NCBI RefSeq assembly: GCF_030247185.1
Contig: NC_080571.1
Location: forward strand, 66,998,172-67,062,171
Origin: Malaya genurostris
Taxonomy: Eukaryota; Arthropoda; Insecta; Diptera; Culicidae
DNA: 64,000 nucleotides
Reading direction: 5' to 3'
The translations under genes were made by a program, and so were the position numbers. Each line of letters starts with the position of its first letter. The first letter of the stretch is position 1. Positions 45,380 to 55,994 of the stretch are shown one piece after another. The notes beneath the pieces are model-generated. The model was not told the DNA's origin, made no database searches, and worked only from the letters and a program-made list of their open reading frames with translations.

Positions 45380-46900
45380 GCTGGACCGATTTTGATCAAA
45401 CTAGTCTCAAATGAAAGGTCTTTTCAGTTTTTTGACAGTATCTGTCACAATTAACCTTGAAAATAGAATATATTTTCAGACTTAGATTCCTACATATCCA
45501 ACAAGGCATAGATTGTAAAATCCGTCCATTTTTAACGAAGATATCGAAATTTTTGTGTAAGCTACTTTTTGCCCCATTCCAGCAGTAGAAGTTTTGAGCG
45601 CTGTCTGGTAAAGCAATGCTTGGGAGCAACATAAAACACAATTTTTTATACTGTTACATACATTTGATTCTAAGTACCCAAAAGACTGTGTACAGCATGA
45701 TATTTTGCCTCGGACCGATTTTAGCACGGTTCGTTTTTGGCAACATAATCGTTCGAATATGACATATGTAAACCAGATGATGGCAGCATTTTCAAGTTCT
45801 AGCAATTCCATGATTATATTGATTTAATCTACCATTCGAATCAGTTCGTCGAGATCAGCAAATGCGTGTGTGACAAATAATTCCACTCAATTTTTTTCGG
45901 AGATGACTCAACCGTTTTCTACAAACTCAGATTCATATGAAAAGTCGTATACTCCCAAACAAGGTTCCTGAATTATGTTTGGTTTCGATCTCTGGTTCCG
46001 GAGCTACAGGATGATATGAGAAACGAAATTAAAACTGTGTAACTCATTTTTCTCGTAGATGACTGAACCGATCTAAGATTCAAATGAAATCTAAGAATCA
46101 TCTAAAATTTAAATGAAAAGTTTTAGGATTCTATAAAACATCTTGTTTTTCAGTCAGATCCAACTTCCGGTTTCGGAGATACAAGGTGATTAGTATAAAA
46201 ATGTCTATTTCACATAAATTAATCAGGTTTATCGGGTTAGCAGATTTGGATAGCCGATAACCAAATAAACTTATTTCATTTTTGGTTGTATTCAGTTTTC
46301 GTTTCGAAAGGCACCCAAAAATTTAATTCGCACTACCATGCCTCAAAGATGTCGACATTGATTTTCAAACATTTTGAAACTAATGTAAACTATACAGCTA
46401 CTCAGGTGAATTTGTCTGACTTCGGCTACACCGAATTTCGAATTCCGGTTCCAGTATCGAATCGTTTCTCAAAGCTCAATCGTTTTCTCAAAAAAAGCCA
46501 AATCGAATTTCAGAAACAAAAGTTCAAATTTAAATAAATCCAATTTTATCCAATTCTGACTTCCGATTCTGGAATTGTAGGATGATGAATTTTTAAAATT
46601 TAAAGCGATATAGAAGATGACAATCCCGAAAAGCTTCAAAGTTGAACTCAAAAACAGTTGCAATTTATTCGTCATATGGCCATACGGATCGGTTTGGGTT
46701 ATGCTGGTTCCTGAATACCGGCTCTGGAAGTACTTTAAATTACCTTAAACTCTAGTGGAAATTACTTCGACATATCATGGAATGTTTAATCAATTGTTAC
46801 ACTTTTAGATTCAACCGATTTGCAGTTTCGACATTACAGAGTAATGAGTGATTAAAATCTCAAATTGCCACTTAAATTGACGGACATTAGAATAATGTCA
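45380..46900 (-). repeat. Run of decayed family A blocks
   Basis: Several minus-orientation blocks ('gagatggctggaccgatttt', 'ttccggagctacaggatga', 'cttccgatt(c)tggaattgta') are spread through 1.5 kb with unrelated sequence between. No intact terminus. Confidence 0.6.
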
Positions 46901-47266
46901 TGAAAACTGAAACACCGATGAATATTCATGCAAAAAAACACATGCGGATTGATAAAAAAGGTATCATCTCACTGCTAGGTGGATTAAGCACGTTTTTTTC
47001 TTTGAATATACAGTCTTGTTCATTGAAAAATCAAGGCATCTCAATTTTATTTTATATCGATCTAAAATCAGAGTTTCCATTCAACATATGTCTATTCCGT
47101 AGTATTTTGATTCACATGTCGGGTACATTTAACTAATTTTTTGTGGGCAGTATAAATCAAAATATAAAGCTAGTATTATGCTGTCATAAGTACGGCGTTT
47201 TAATTGTAATTGGAATCGTGTGATAAAAGTAATGAGAGTTTAACGATATGGTAGAAAAAAGAAAAT
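46901..47266. other. Spacer
   Basis: Nothing recognised. Confidence 0.4.
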
Positions 47267-47475
47267 GCAGCCTGGGTTGGTGGTTCAATGCATACGGCAC
47301 TGGTCTTACAAGCCAGTAGTCACATGTTCGAACCCCGATTTGGAAGAGTTCATAGTGTCAGTAGGATCGTTGTACCAGCCATGCAATGATTCTGTACGCT
47401 AAGAATCGGCTGCGAAGTCTGTTGAAACAGAAAGGCCAAATTCCACAAAAGGAATGTAGTGCAAAGACTTTGCTT
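47267..47475 (+). mobile_element. SINE200-type tRNA-derived SINE, copy 2
   Basis: Starts GCCTGGGTTGGTGGTTCA, with B box GTTCGAACCCCG. The body is shared with the copy at 34288-34503 in the opposite orientation, and the A-rich end is near 47475. Confidence 0.85.
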
Positions 47476-48443
47476 AGAAAAATGAAAAAAATAATAACAA
47501 TTGAAGGACAAACACAACACAAAGGACAAATGTGAAACACTGAAAAAGCTTAGGGCTGTTGTATACTTCACTTTCATGTAACAATCATCATTTGAAATCG
47601 TAAAGAGTCAACCACTCTCATCAGAGCTTATAATTGTCACGCATTTTCAATGAAAGAATCCAATACAACACTCTCATATTCGTTTTTTATTGTCTCATTT
47701 GTAGATGATCGCATCCAAAACAAACGAAGCATTTTCATCTTTCACTGCAACAAAAGAGATTATTAATGCCAACGTGAATACCATGAACATTCAGAAGAAT
47801 ATCTAATAAAAAACCTTACAACCACGAAGCATATGAAGCAAATGGATGTTGAAACTAACCACTATTGTCTCTATGGATATGATAATAAATTATTTATGTG
47901 GTTATTTATAGTTTTTTCAAATAAAAAATTGTTACTTAGCAACGATGTTATTCACTATTTCCTTATAAGACTATTAACACACATAAAACTCTAACAAAAA
48001 CTTTCAATCAGAACTCTTTAATATTGCGACAGTTACCCTGAAATATAACGATAGTCATATTCAAGTAATTTGTATTGAAATAAAGATGGGAGATTTTTTT
48101 CATAAACGGATAAAATTATACTGCAGAAGTATTTGAGTAGTCCTTGAACTTTTTTCTAGTAAAAACTTAATATAACACTTTTAACCACATTGCAAACGGC
48201 TCGTTAGCTAACTGAAGGATAACAGCTCCTATCCCAATCCTAAGATCCCAGGGTCACGCTGACGAGTAAAACAATGTTGACCTTTGTCATCCTAATCGAG
48301 TCTCATTGCACTTGAACTGCACTGCTTTGTTCCGGCATTCCATAACCGATGTCGGAAAACACACACTCTGGTTAGGCCACATAAGGATAGAACTATGCCA
48401 GTAATGCTACGATTAGTACACCGCCACTGAATACCGAACTTAC
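47476..48443. other. Non-coding, distal part of the inferred intron
   Basis: No repeat or gene recognised. Proximity to the promoter makes regulatory content possible. Confidence 0.35.
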
Positions 48444-48518
48444 ATGACACTAACGATGCGCCACGCATTGATGGAAACAAAGATTGAGCGTTTTGAACGC
48501 GAGCACCGAAAGCGAACT
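48444..48518 (-). other. Candidate non-coding first exon of the 740-aa gene
   Basis: From an ATCAGTTCG initiator (A at 48518) to the donor GTGTCAT|GTAAGT. The only ATG in this 75-nt segment opens a frame that does not reach the next exon as coding, so it would be 5' UTR. The next good minus-strand acceptor leading to a real ORF is at 40518. Confidence 0.6.
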
Positions 48519-48552
48519 GATTGCTGCAGCATAATTTGCTCTGCTTTTTATA
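48515..48552 (-). promoter_or_regulatory. TATA-initiator core promoter
   Basis: TATAAAAAG (from 48552, minus strand) lies 34 nt upstream of the arthropod initiator TCAGTT (start A at 48518), a textbook arrangement. It precedes a perfect splice donor by 75 nt. Confidence 0.7.
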
Positions 48553-49224
48553 GATTTGCACCTTTTGTACGCATCGCTAGTATGATCAAGTCCAAGCTGG
48601 TGAGAAATGCATGCCGAAAGGTAAGGTCTATAAAGCAGCGACACCGTACGGTGCTCTGCAATGCTGTGGGAGTTTTTTTTCCTGTAGGTTGATATACACC
48701 AAGTATGCTCTCATTCCTTTTTTTATTTTTAAGACCCTGCTTGTCAAGCGCTCATTCGAACTAGATCTTTTGATGTTCACCGAATTTGATAAACACTGTA
48801 CTGGTCCTTTGTTCGATAGCGTTCTAAAAGGGTTACGGACTTTTTACTATATCTAGCAGAATGTCAATTAGGGCAATTGAATTCCGGATGATTGCAGCTC
48901 GATGATTTATTGTTAAATTTATATGATGCAAAAACCTATCAGTCCGAAAACTTTTAACTTTTAAATTTATTAGTAAAATTTGCTGTTTTAATTAGTACTT
49001 TATAGAAAAATCTCAAGTTTCCAGAGCAGTCAGAAAAGTGTATCTATTACAGACTAAAGGTTGAATTGTTCTCTACGCTATTTGCAGCAGGATGGGCTAG
49101 GCGAGAAGTATCTCGGCACTTCCTCATCAATTTTTAAAGCGATTATTGCAGCAGAACGGATGGCACAACGAACTCTACGGTACTAATTTGGAACCGGAGA
49201 AGTACAAAAAGTGTTTTGCAAGTA
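48553..49224. other. Upstream flank of the promoter
   Basis: No gene recognised. 48570-48680 is GC-richer than average and could hold upstream regulatory sites. Confidence 0.35.
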
Positions 49225-50075
49225 GCATTAAGGGGCGGGTAGGGTCTAACACTTTTGAGAAATCATTTATTTTTTTCTTCATATATTCTTATAGTTTAAC
49301 ATTTCAAGAATATTCTGTGGAATTTTCAAGCCTATTGGAACGAAACTCTAGAAGTTATGGACCTTTATCTATGGCTATCTCATTTTACGGAGAAGCAAGA
49401 GCTCAGCGCACTGATCCAATATTTCTACTTCGATTGACTTCAAATTTGACAAAACATTCTTGAAATGTTTCATTATAATAAATTTTAAAATAAAAATATG
49501 ATTTTTTGAAAATGTTAGACCATACGGGCTCCCTGGAGTAAAACATTGTTTTCATTGTTTTTATAGACAAAAAACTTTAAACGCGAGTTTCTCGAAAGCA
49601 GGTTTTGAAGGTCCGTGTCCATCGTCATTCAAAAACTACTGCACCAATTTTTTCAAATTTTACACACACTTTCTACATTCAAAAAAATTAGACTCCCTTT
49701 TAACCTTAAGTCTGCTTAGCAGTTCAAGTTGAACTGTTTAAGTTTGCACTAAGCAGTTCAATTTGAACTGCTCTGCGCTGACGAGTCTATTACGAAACGT
49801 AAAAAAATCATTTCAAAAATGTTTTGTCAAATTTTCAAGTTTATCGAAATAAAACTCTGGATGTAAAGGTCTCTATATTTTATTTTTTAACACTGCGGAA
49901 AGGCAAGAGCTCGGTGCGCAGGCTCAAGAGTTCTTTTTCGATTGATTTGAAAATTTAACAAAACATTCTTGAAATGTTTTATTATGGCAAAAAACAAAGA
50001 AAAAATATGATTTTCAAAAATGTTAGACCCTAACCGCCCCCTAGAAATAAAACTGTTTCCTTCGATTTAATCTGT
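49225..50075. repeat. Family D repeat, two pieces around a decayed hammerhead unit
   Basis: 49227-49690 matches 2209-2660 ('aaggggcgggtagggtc', 'gcctattggaacgaaactc', 'ggttttgaaggtccgtgtcc'). 49830-50070 is a second partial copy ('ggcaagagctcggtgcgc', 'gttagaccctaaccgcccc'). Between them lies the unit at 49708-49805. Confidence 0.7.
49708..49805 (+). ncRNA. Hammerhead ribozyme, decayed copy
   Basis: Keeps the long stem I (GCUUAGCAGUUCAA.. with ..UUGAACUGCU), a CUGACGA core (position 7 changed, which natural hammerheads tolerate) and GAAA. Stem II is weakened (GUC with UAC) and stem III disrupted (UUAAG where the other copies have UUUACG). The upstream part of the unit is missing. Probably inactive. 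Confidence 0.65.
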
Positions 50076-52126
50076 ATACATAAAAATGGATGTAAGTTTG
50101 TAACGCCATAACTTCGGAACTACTGAACGGATTACCATCAAACTTGGCACGGGTACTTCTTGCATTTCAGAGATGGATTAAGGAGTACTTTCATAGGAGA
50201 GAGAGCGTAGCAAGTTTCATTAACAGGGGAGGGCCATGAAATAATTCATATTACTTGACGAGAATCGAATCTTTTTGAAGACCATAGAAGCATTTTGCAT
50301 ACCTTAGATATGACTATACGAGAGGTGGATGTGGCAAGTGCCTTTAAAAGCGGGGGGTTGTAATGTTTAAAACGGCATAATTTTGAAACTACTGAACGGA
50401 TTGCCACCAGAATAGCACAGATACTTCTTGCACTTCTGAGATGGCCATAAAGGTATTTTAATGGGAGAGGGAGCGTAGTAAGTGTCCTTAACAGGGGGGT
50501 CATGAGAAAATTTGTCTAACTTGGTGAGAATTGATAGTTTTTCAAGACCATATGAACATTTTTCTTATATTAGATATGATTATATGGGGGGGGGTGTATG
50601 TAGCAAGTGCCTCTAAAAAGAGGATGTAATGTTTGTAACTGCATAACTTCGGAAATATTGAACGGATAGCTATCAAACTTGGCACTAATACTTCTTGGTC
50701 AGAGATGATCATTGGGACATTCCCAGGAGGGAGAGTGTGAAGTAAATGTCTTTAACATGGAAGGGGCTATGATCCTTTTTTTATAATATAAAGAGAATCG
50801 ATAATTTTTGATGAACCATCCATACTTTATTGAAAAACTCGATTATGGTCTTAAGGGTATTTGAGACGGGTGAATATAATGAGTACCTCTGAAAAAGAAG
50901 GTTTAATATGAAGTGAATAGAATTTAAAAAAAAAAAACGATGCAGTCAGGCCCGTACCCAGGATTTCATTTCGGGAGGGGCCCATTACTGAAAACTGCTT
51001 ATGTACTTAATTCTCGGTGTGCCTTTTACGGCTGTTTTTACATACACTTTAAATTTTTCCACTGGAACTAATATTGTATTATATTTCATTACGTTTACTG
51101 TCTTGTTATTTCTGTAACACATGTCTGAGACATTCTAAATAATTATATGTTTTTGATTTCGGGAGGGGCCAGGGCCCCTCGGGCCCCCCCTCTGGGTACG
51201 TGACTGGATACAGTACAGATATTATTTGCTCTTCAGATGATCCTAAGAGCATTTTTAAGGAGTGAGGGAGAGTGGTTGTTTATATGATCGACCATAACTC
51301 CGGAACAACTCAATAGACCTTACACCTTACACCTAATTTGGCTCAAGCAATTATTGCTGCTGATGTTTTGCTATAAGGATATTCAAGGAAGGGGGGGTCT
51401 GTAGTAATAGTTAGCTAACCGAAGGAATTTTAGGCAAAATGTTTCGAATTTTTCAAAAATAGACATTGTCCAACAGGCACAGATGTTTATAATAACTTGA
51501 AGATGATCTAGATGGCAAGGAGGGGGTTTTGAAAACCAATTTTCATCTGCCATTTTTGTAAAACAAGAGAGGGACAAAAATTTCAAGGTCGTGCTAGATA
51601 GTATTGCTATTGTTAATTTGAATGCAACGCAAAATTTTGGCACATGTATGAAAGGTGGGAATCGATACTTTATGACGAACTCAGATACTTTCTTTACTAC
51701 TCAGAGGTGATTATAAGAATATTCATGGAGGAGGGCTGTAGTAAGTTCACTAAAAAGGGGAGCTCGGTATAACATTTATTAGACGAGAAACGATTCTTCT
51801 TGACATATACAGATACTATTTTATATCAAAGAAGGTTATTACGTTATTTCAGGAGAGAGAGAGTGTAGCAAGTGGCCCAAACATGCGAAATGTAAGGTAA
51901 AATTGATCGGATTTCACGAAAAACATAAAAATGACCCGATTTGACGAGAATGCTGTGAACATCTGAGATGGGACACTGCCCGTGCGCAATCTGAACATGT
52001 ACGGAGTATTGTTCAATAGGGTTGCCGGATTTAACTACATTCAGAGTATTTTGATAGGCAGGACAAATTTTAGAATCTTTTTGCGGCCTTGCCTTCACGA
52101 AACTTTTCCGAGCAACGCCGACAATA
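50076..52126 (+). mobile_element. Family B repeat, Helitron-like, copy 2
   Basis: Begins TCTGTATACATAAAAATGGA preceded by A, consistent with a Helitron 5' TC after A. It holds diverged ~270-bp units like those at 31700-33300 and the same end region ('gagatgggacactg', 'acggagtattgttcaat', 'ccgagcaacgccg'). It stops just short of the CTAG terminus and passes into a family D fragment. A family C element sits inside at 50945-51205. Confidence 0.55.
50945..51205 (+). mobile_element. Family C MITE-like element
   Basis: The ends CAGTCAGGCCCGTACCCAG and CTGGGTACGTGACTG are imperfect inverted repeats. The interior has 'cgggaggggccc' near both ends in reverse and 'ttaattctcggtgtgcctt'. It is non-coding. 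A partial second copy lies at 19866. Confidence 0.75.
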
Positions 52127-52704
52127 AACTTTAAACGCGTTTTTTTTGAACGCACGTTTTGAAATTCTGTGTCCATCTCCATTTAAAAACTACTTCACCG
52201 AATCTTTTCAAATTTTGCATACACTTTCAACATATAAAATTCTCAACCTCAACGTTTTCCTATTCGTTTTTTGGTTACTTTGGAGAGATTTTACAGTTTT
52301 GACAACCATCAAATAATCAAAATATTAAAAAAAAATCAAATAAAAACGTAGCGGTCTAAAAACATCTACCGCAACTATATTACTTTGGTTTATTGATTGC
52401 TGCCCTGAGATGCTTCTTCGCCGACTTTTTTCTCAATATTTTTCCACGAAAAAAATACAAAATGTTGTTCGAAAGATGCTTTATATAATACGAAAGATTT
52501 TAATTTATTTCTTCGAACAATAGCTCTAAAAAATTACTAAAACGGTATAAACCTACACCCTTCCCCCGTTCTCCTTGACCAGAATAGTATATTTAGTATA
52601 AATTTTCTCTTAGCGTTATATAATTGCTGTTATAGTTTTAAGTTATTATGTATCAACCACCAAATGACGAAAATCTGTTAGCGGTCAGTATGCCATCGAA
52701 TTTG
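52127..52704. repeat. Family D fragment and spacer
   Basis: 52127-52330 matches 2545-2730 ('caataaactttaaacgcg', 'gtgtccatctccattt', 'caacgttttcctattcgt'). The remainder is unassigned. Confidence 0.6.
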
Positions 52705-52878
52705 TTTCGTTCTTTCGGCACGTCAGGTTAGACATAGCGCTTCGGCGCAAACAAGTGTTTTGTAAAATGCACTAACTTTACGTCTGCTCAGCGGATTATG
52801 GTTATCCGGGGGTTTTGCATCAGCAGTTCAACATAATCTGCTGATGCACTGATGAGTCGATGACGAAACGTAAAAACT
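52705..52878 (+). repeat. Dispersed unit carrying a hammerhead ribozyme (copy 2)
   Basis: Begins 'tttcgttctttcggcacg', includes a GCGC-TTCG-GCGC hairpin and ends 'gacgaaacgtaaaaac'. Flanks are unrelated to those of the 26.5-kb copy, defining the unit edges. Confidence 0.75.
52777..52874 (+). ncRNA. Type I hammerhead ribozyme
   Basis: Core CUGAUGA (52849-52855), stem II GUC/GAC with loop GAU (52856-52864), GAAA (52865-52868). Stem III is UUUACG (52777-52782) with CGUAAA (52869-52874); cleavage is predicted after C52784. Stem I is UGC/GCA, a bulge, CAGC/GCUG-type pairs, then GGAUUAUG with CAUAAUCU. Its sequence differs from the 26.6-kb copy at many positions, yet pairing is preserved on both sides. 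That covariation argues for selection on structure, at least in the source elements. Confidence 0.85.
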
Positions 52879-53643
52879 AGAGATTGAGACACCTAAATCC
52901 TAAAGGAAATTGGTGTTTCATATATGCTCGTAAAACACTAAGCGTTCCAGAAGGAACGCTGAATGCATTATGAGTGCCTATTGGCACGAAAATAAAACTT
53001 TGTGTCTCCGTAAAGATTTAAAGTTTTACTTCATCAGATGACAGTTTGTGTCTTATGACACGCGCTGTCACCATATGAAATCCATAATTCATTCTAAATT
53101 CGAGCTTCTTCAGAACATCCAGAGACTCGTCATCAATGCTGCAGATAATCAACTGATTACCTGCAACACTGGAGTTGGATTTCAGGATCCTTCATCGAAG
53201 CGCCAGAATCGTCGGGTTTTGGAAATTTAACCTTTTCAAAACATCGATCGCTTTCAAGCTTTCCTTGCTATTCCAAGGAATACTAAAAAAGATCTTATTT
53301 TGATGAAGGCTATAGGGTTCAATTACGAACCTGTTAAACCTTGCCATCTCATTTATCATTTCCAAACTCTAAATGAGCCAGACGCGACTGTCCTCGTTCT
53401 CAGGAGAGAACCAGACAGCACCGTATCGTAGCCCACAACCTGTGAAGCTGGGAATTAATGAGGAGGGCGGGGTTTAATAGAGGAGATTATTAAGATCTCT
53501 CAGTAAATCGTCCTTCAAGTCCGAAGTAAACATTCCGTCCACTATTCGCACTTGAACACGATTATAGATAGTAAAAGCTGAATTTTTCTCAGAGAAAGTA
53601 TCTTGTCTGTCAGCTTTCAGACGATTCAACTTCTTCCGGATTA
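52879..53643. other. Spacer, moderately GC-rich
   Basis: No gene identified. 53050-53230 has a 60-codon frame without recognisable domains, and 52900-53030 has several short hairpin-like words (gcgttcc / ggaacgc). Confidence 0.4.
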
Positions 53644-54539
53644 AGGAGAGTATCGAAAATAAGCTATCCACATACATTTCTGTTGTACGCATGTATTTGT
53701 GATGGTTTTTATGCTCAGATCACAGCATGCTGGACACATGGCTAAGTGAGAAGGGTATTACTATGCGAAAATTGGCGGCCCGGAAATTGTATTCGCGTCT
53801 TTTGCAGTGTCCGTATGCATGCGTTTTGGTGGACGATAAGAATTATGTAAAGGAAGACTCAAAAACCCTTCCTGGTCCACAATACTTTATTGTCGTCGTT
53901 AGGGAAGATGTAAGCAATGCGGACAGGTCAATTCAAGTGGAGAAATTCGGTCGAAAGGTACTGATATGGCAATCAATATGTTCCTGTGGTTTGAAGTCAA
54001 CCATTTTTTACACTACCAAAACTATAAATGCAGAAATCTATCGATCTGAGAGTCTCCAGAAGAGATTGCTGCCTTTACATAAGAAGCATAAAACACATCC
54101 ACTGTTTTGGCCGGACTTAGCGTCGGCTCACTATGCCAAAACCACTTTCAATTGGCTTGCAGAAAAGGGTATAAATTTCGTTGAGAAAAATATCAATCCA
54201 CCAAATTGCCCTCAGCTTCGACCCATCGAAGGTTACTGGGAAATCGAGAAGTGGGTCTTCAAGAAGACTGGTAAGGCAGCTGGGAACATGCAGGAGTTCA
54301 AAAAATTGTGGGCACAAGCGTCCAAAAAAGGCGATGCAACACTTGTCCGAAACTTGATGAAAAGCGTTCTATCAAAAGTTTGAAAATTCATGAAGGAATA
54401 ACTTAAATTTCATCCGGTTTTCATTATGCTCAAGTTTAAACTCGAACAATAAAGAATCAATTTTTAGTTTGAAAAAAATATCGTTTTTATCATAACTTGA
54501 AAGAAAAATTTGTGGATAGTTTATTTTCGATACACTCCT
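53644..54539 (+). mobile_element. Internally deleted DD37E element with TIRs
   Basis: The ends AGGAGAGTATCGAAAATAAG (53644) and CTTATTTTCGATACTCTCCT-like sequence (to 54539, a few mismatches) form about 30-bp inverted repeats. They are flanked by TA (53642-53643, 54540-54541). Only 83 bp separate the left terminus from the ORF, so the 5' third of the transposase gene is deleted. Confidence 0.85.
53727..54383 (+). CDS. DD37E transposase catalytic domain, N-truncated, 218 aa
   Basis: An intact frame covering only the DDE half. Catalytic residues are in VLVDDKNYVKED (first Asp), HPLFWPDLASAHYAKT (second Asp) and CPQLRPIEGYW (Glu, 37 residues after the second Asp). IWQSICSCGLKSTIFYTT is the usual strand between the first two. 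Family members have roughly 120 extra N-terminal residues with two HTH motifs that bind the TIRs; these are missing and the left TIR abuts the ORF. A poly(A) hexamer lies near 54449. The sequence differs strongly from the 3.4-kb copy, so it is another DD37E lineage. It cannot be an autonomous transposase. The clean ORF may only reflect youth. Confidence 0.8.
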   Translation: MLDTWLSEKGITMRKLAARKLYSRLLQCPYACVLVDDKNYVKEDSKTLPGPQYFIVVVREDVSNADRSIQVEKFGRKVLIWQSICSCGLKSTIFYTTKTINAEIYRSESLQKRLLPLHKKHKTHPLFWPDLASAHYAKTTFNWLAEKGINFVEKNINPPNCPQLRPIEGYWEIEKWVFKKTGKAAGNMQEFKKLWAQASKKGDATLVRNLMKSVLSKV

Positions 54540-54541
54540 TA

Positions 54542-55964
54542 TCTACAACAGGTGGAATTACACCATCAACTGTCATCCCATCAGAACAAGTCTAATTGGA
54601 TAAAGTATACTTGGTTGGATTGAGAAACCATTTTAGTTTTACCAATAGAAGACATTTATCTCTCTAGAACCAGCAAAATGAATCGTTATCGTCAGTGTTC
54701 AAGGATGAAAAGAAAAACCCGACCGGAAATCACACAACAGATTTCTTCCCGATCGACTAACACAAGTAAGAATTGTGTAAGTTATTATGTATCATTTGGA
54801 TCATTGTAATCTGTTGATGCAAAAGAAGAGAAGGTTTTATGCCTGTTGAAGAGAAAGTTTAATTGAACCAGCTTCAGTGGATTTTTCCCTGCTCCACAGT
54901 AAACAATTACTTTACCTACCCGTTGATCATCCTTGTTATAGCAAATGGAGGACCCCGCTTTCCACATAACCAAATTGCTTCCCAAATCATTTTTTTCTTT
55001 TCACACTTCAAACACACACACACACACTTAGATTTGATTTTGATGTTCGGTAGTTTTTCTGGTGAAAACTTTTTGTAGAGCTAAAAAACAATAGTTTTAT
55101 CTACGCATTTCACACCTAATCGTATTCTGAACTCGAATCACCCTCTCCGATTTCAATCAAAATTTCTGGACATGTAAACTTGGTCACAAAAAGCCACACT
55201 ACATATTTTGTATTTTCTAAATTTATCTAGACTGTCTTTTGAAAAGTGCCAAACTGACCACATGTTGGTAGCTTTTTCTTATATTTCAATCATTTTTTTG
55301 GAAATGTAGACAAAGAAACACTTTGCATGCATCGATTTTTTTTTCAAAATTGATCTAAGATATCTTTTGTAAAGGGCCCAACTGTTTCTACCAAAATCAA
55401 TAGAAATAATATAATAATACAATTTTCATGCGGGAGATATGTACCGCATAAAAATTCGCTTGAAAAACCGCATGACTTCGAAAATTTGCATTAAAAAAAT
55501 CGCATAACTTTAAAAATTCGTCTAAAAACGCATAACTTCGCATAAGTATTGTGACTTGTACAAAATAAATCAAATTCTCAAATATTGAAAAATTAAAGGA
55601 AAAATATTTCCAACAAAAGCTTTCTTATGTACTATCGCTCTTTCCATAAACCTGCGAATCGTTTTTCATCTCAAAAGTATTGTTAGAAGAATTGGTGCCT
55701 TCAATGCTTTACACCAATTTGCATGCTTTACACCAATATGCATCAATGCTTTACACCAATTTACATCTGTTCAATCAAAATGTTTTATCTTTCACTTTAA
55801 GACTAGAGACGATGACCAAATAATCTATTGCCTAGTAAATTGTTTGGACAATTTTCTAACTATTTTTCATTTTAGTAATTCTAGAATTATTTAACAACAA
55901 ATTACTCCATATCACATTTATATTTTTTCAAATGATTTCAAATGCTCTTAGGAAAAGATTCACA
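54542..55964. other. Non-coding DNA with short tandem words
   Basis: 55450-55550 repeats 'cgcataacttcgaaaattcg'-like words. 55695-55775 has three copies of 'atgctttacaccaat'. No gene recognised. Confidence 0.5.
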
Positions 55965-55970
55965 TTTATT
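55965..55970 (-). terminator. Poly(A) signal of the GPx-like gene
   Basis: AATAAA on the minus strand, about 25 nt after the stop codon (55995-55997). Confidence 0.75.
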
Positions 55971-55994
55971 TCACGTACACAATACCGGCCAGGT

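Larger units (their letters stand above)
40518..48443 (-). other. Inferred first intron of the 740-aa gene
   Basis: Bounded by an excellent donor (CAT|GTAAGT, 48443) and an excellent acceptor (polypyrimidine + CAG, 40518). No other coding sequence lies between; the interval holds family A repeats, MITEs, an inverted-repeat element and a SINE. The link between the two ends is inference. Confidence 0.55.

Noticed and set aside
47267..47345. Functional tRNA gene
   Set aside because: A and B boxes are present, but the sequence continues into a body shared with 34288-34503, which has a target duplication. It is a SINE head.
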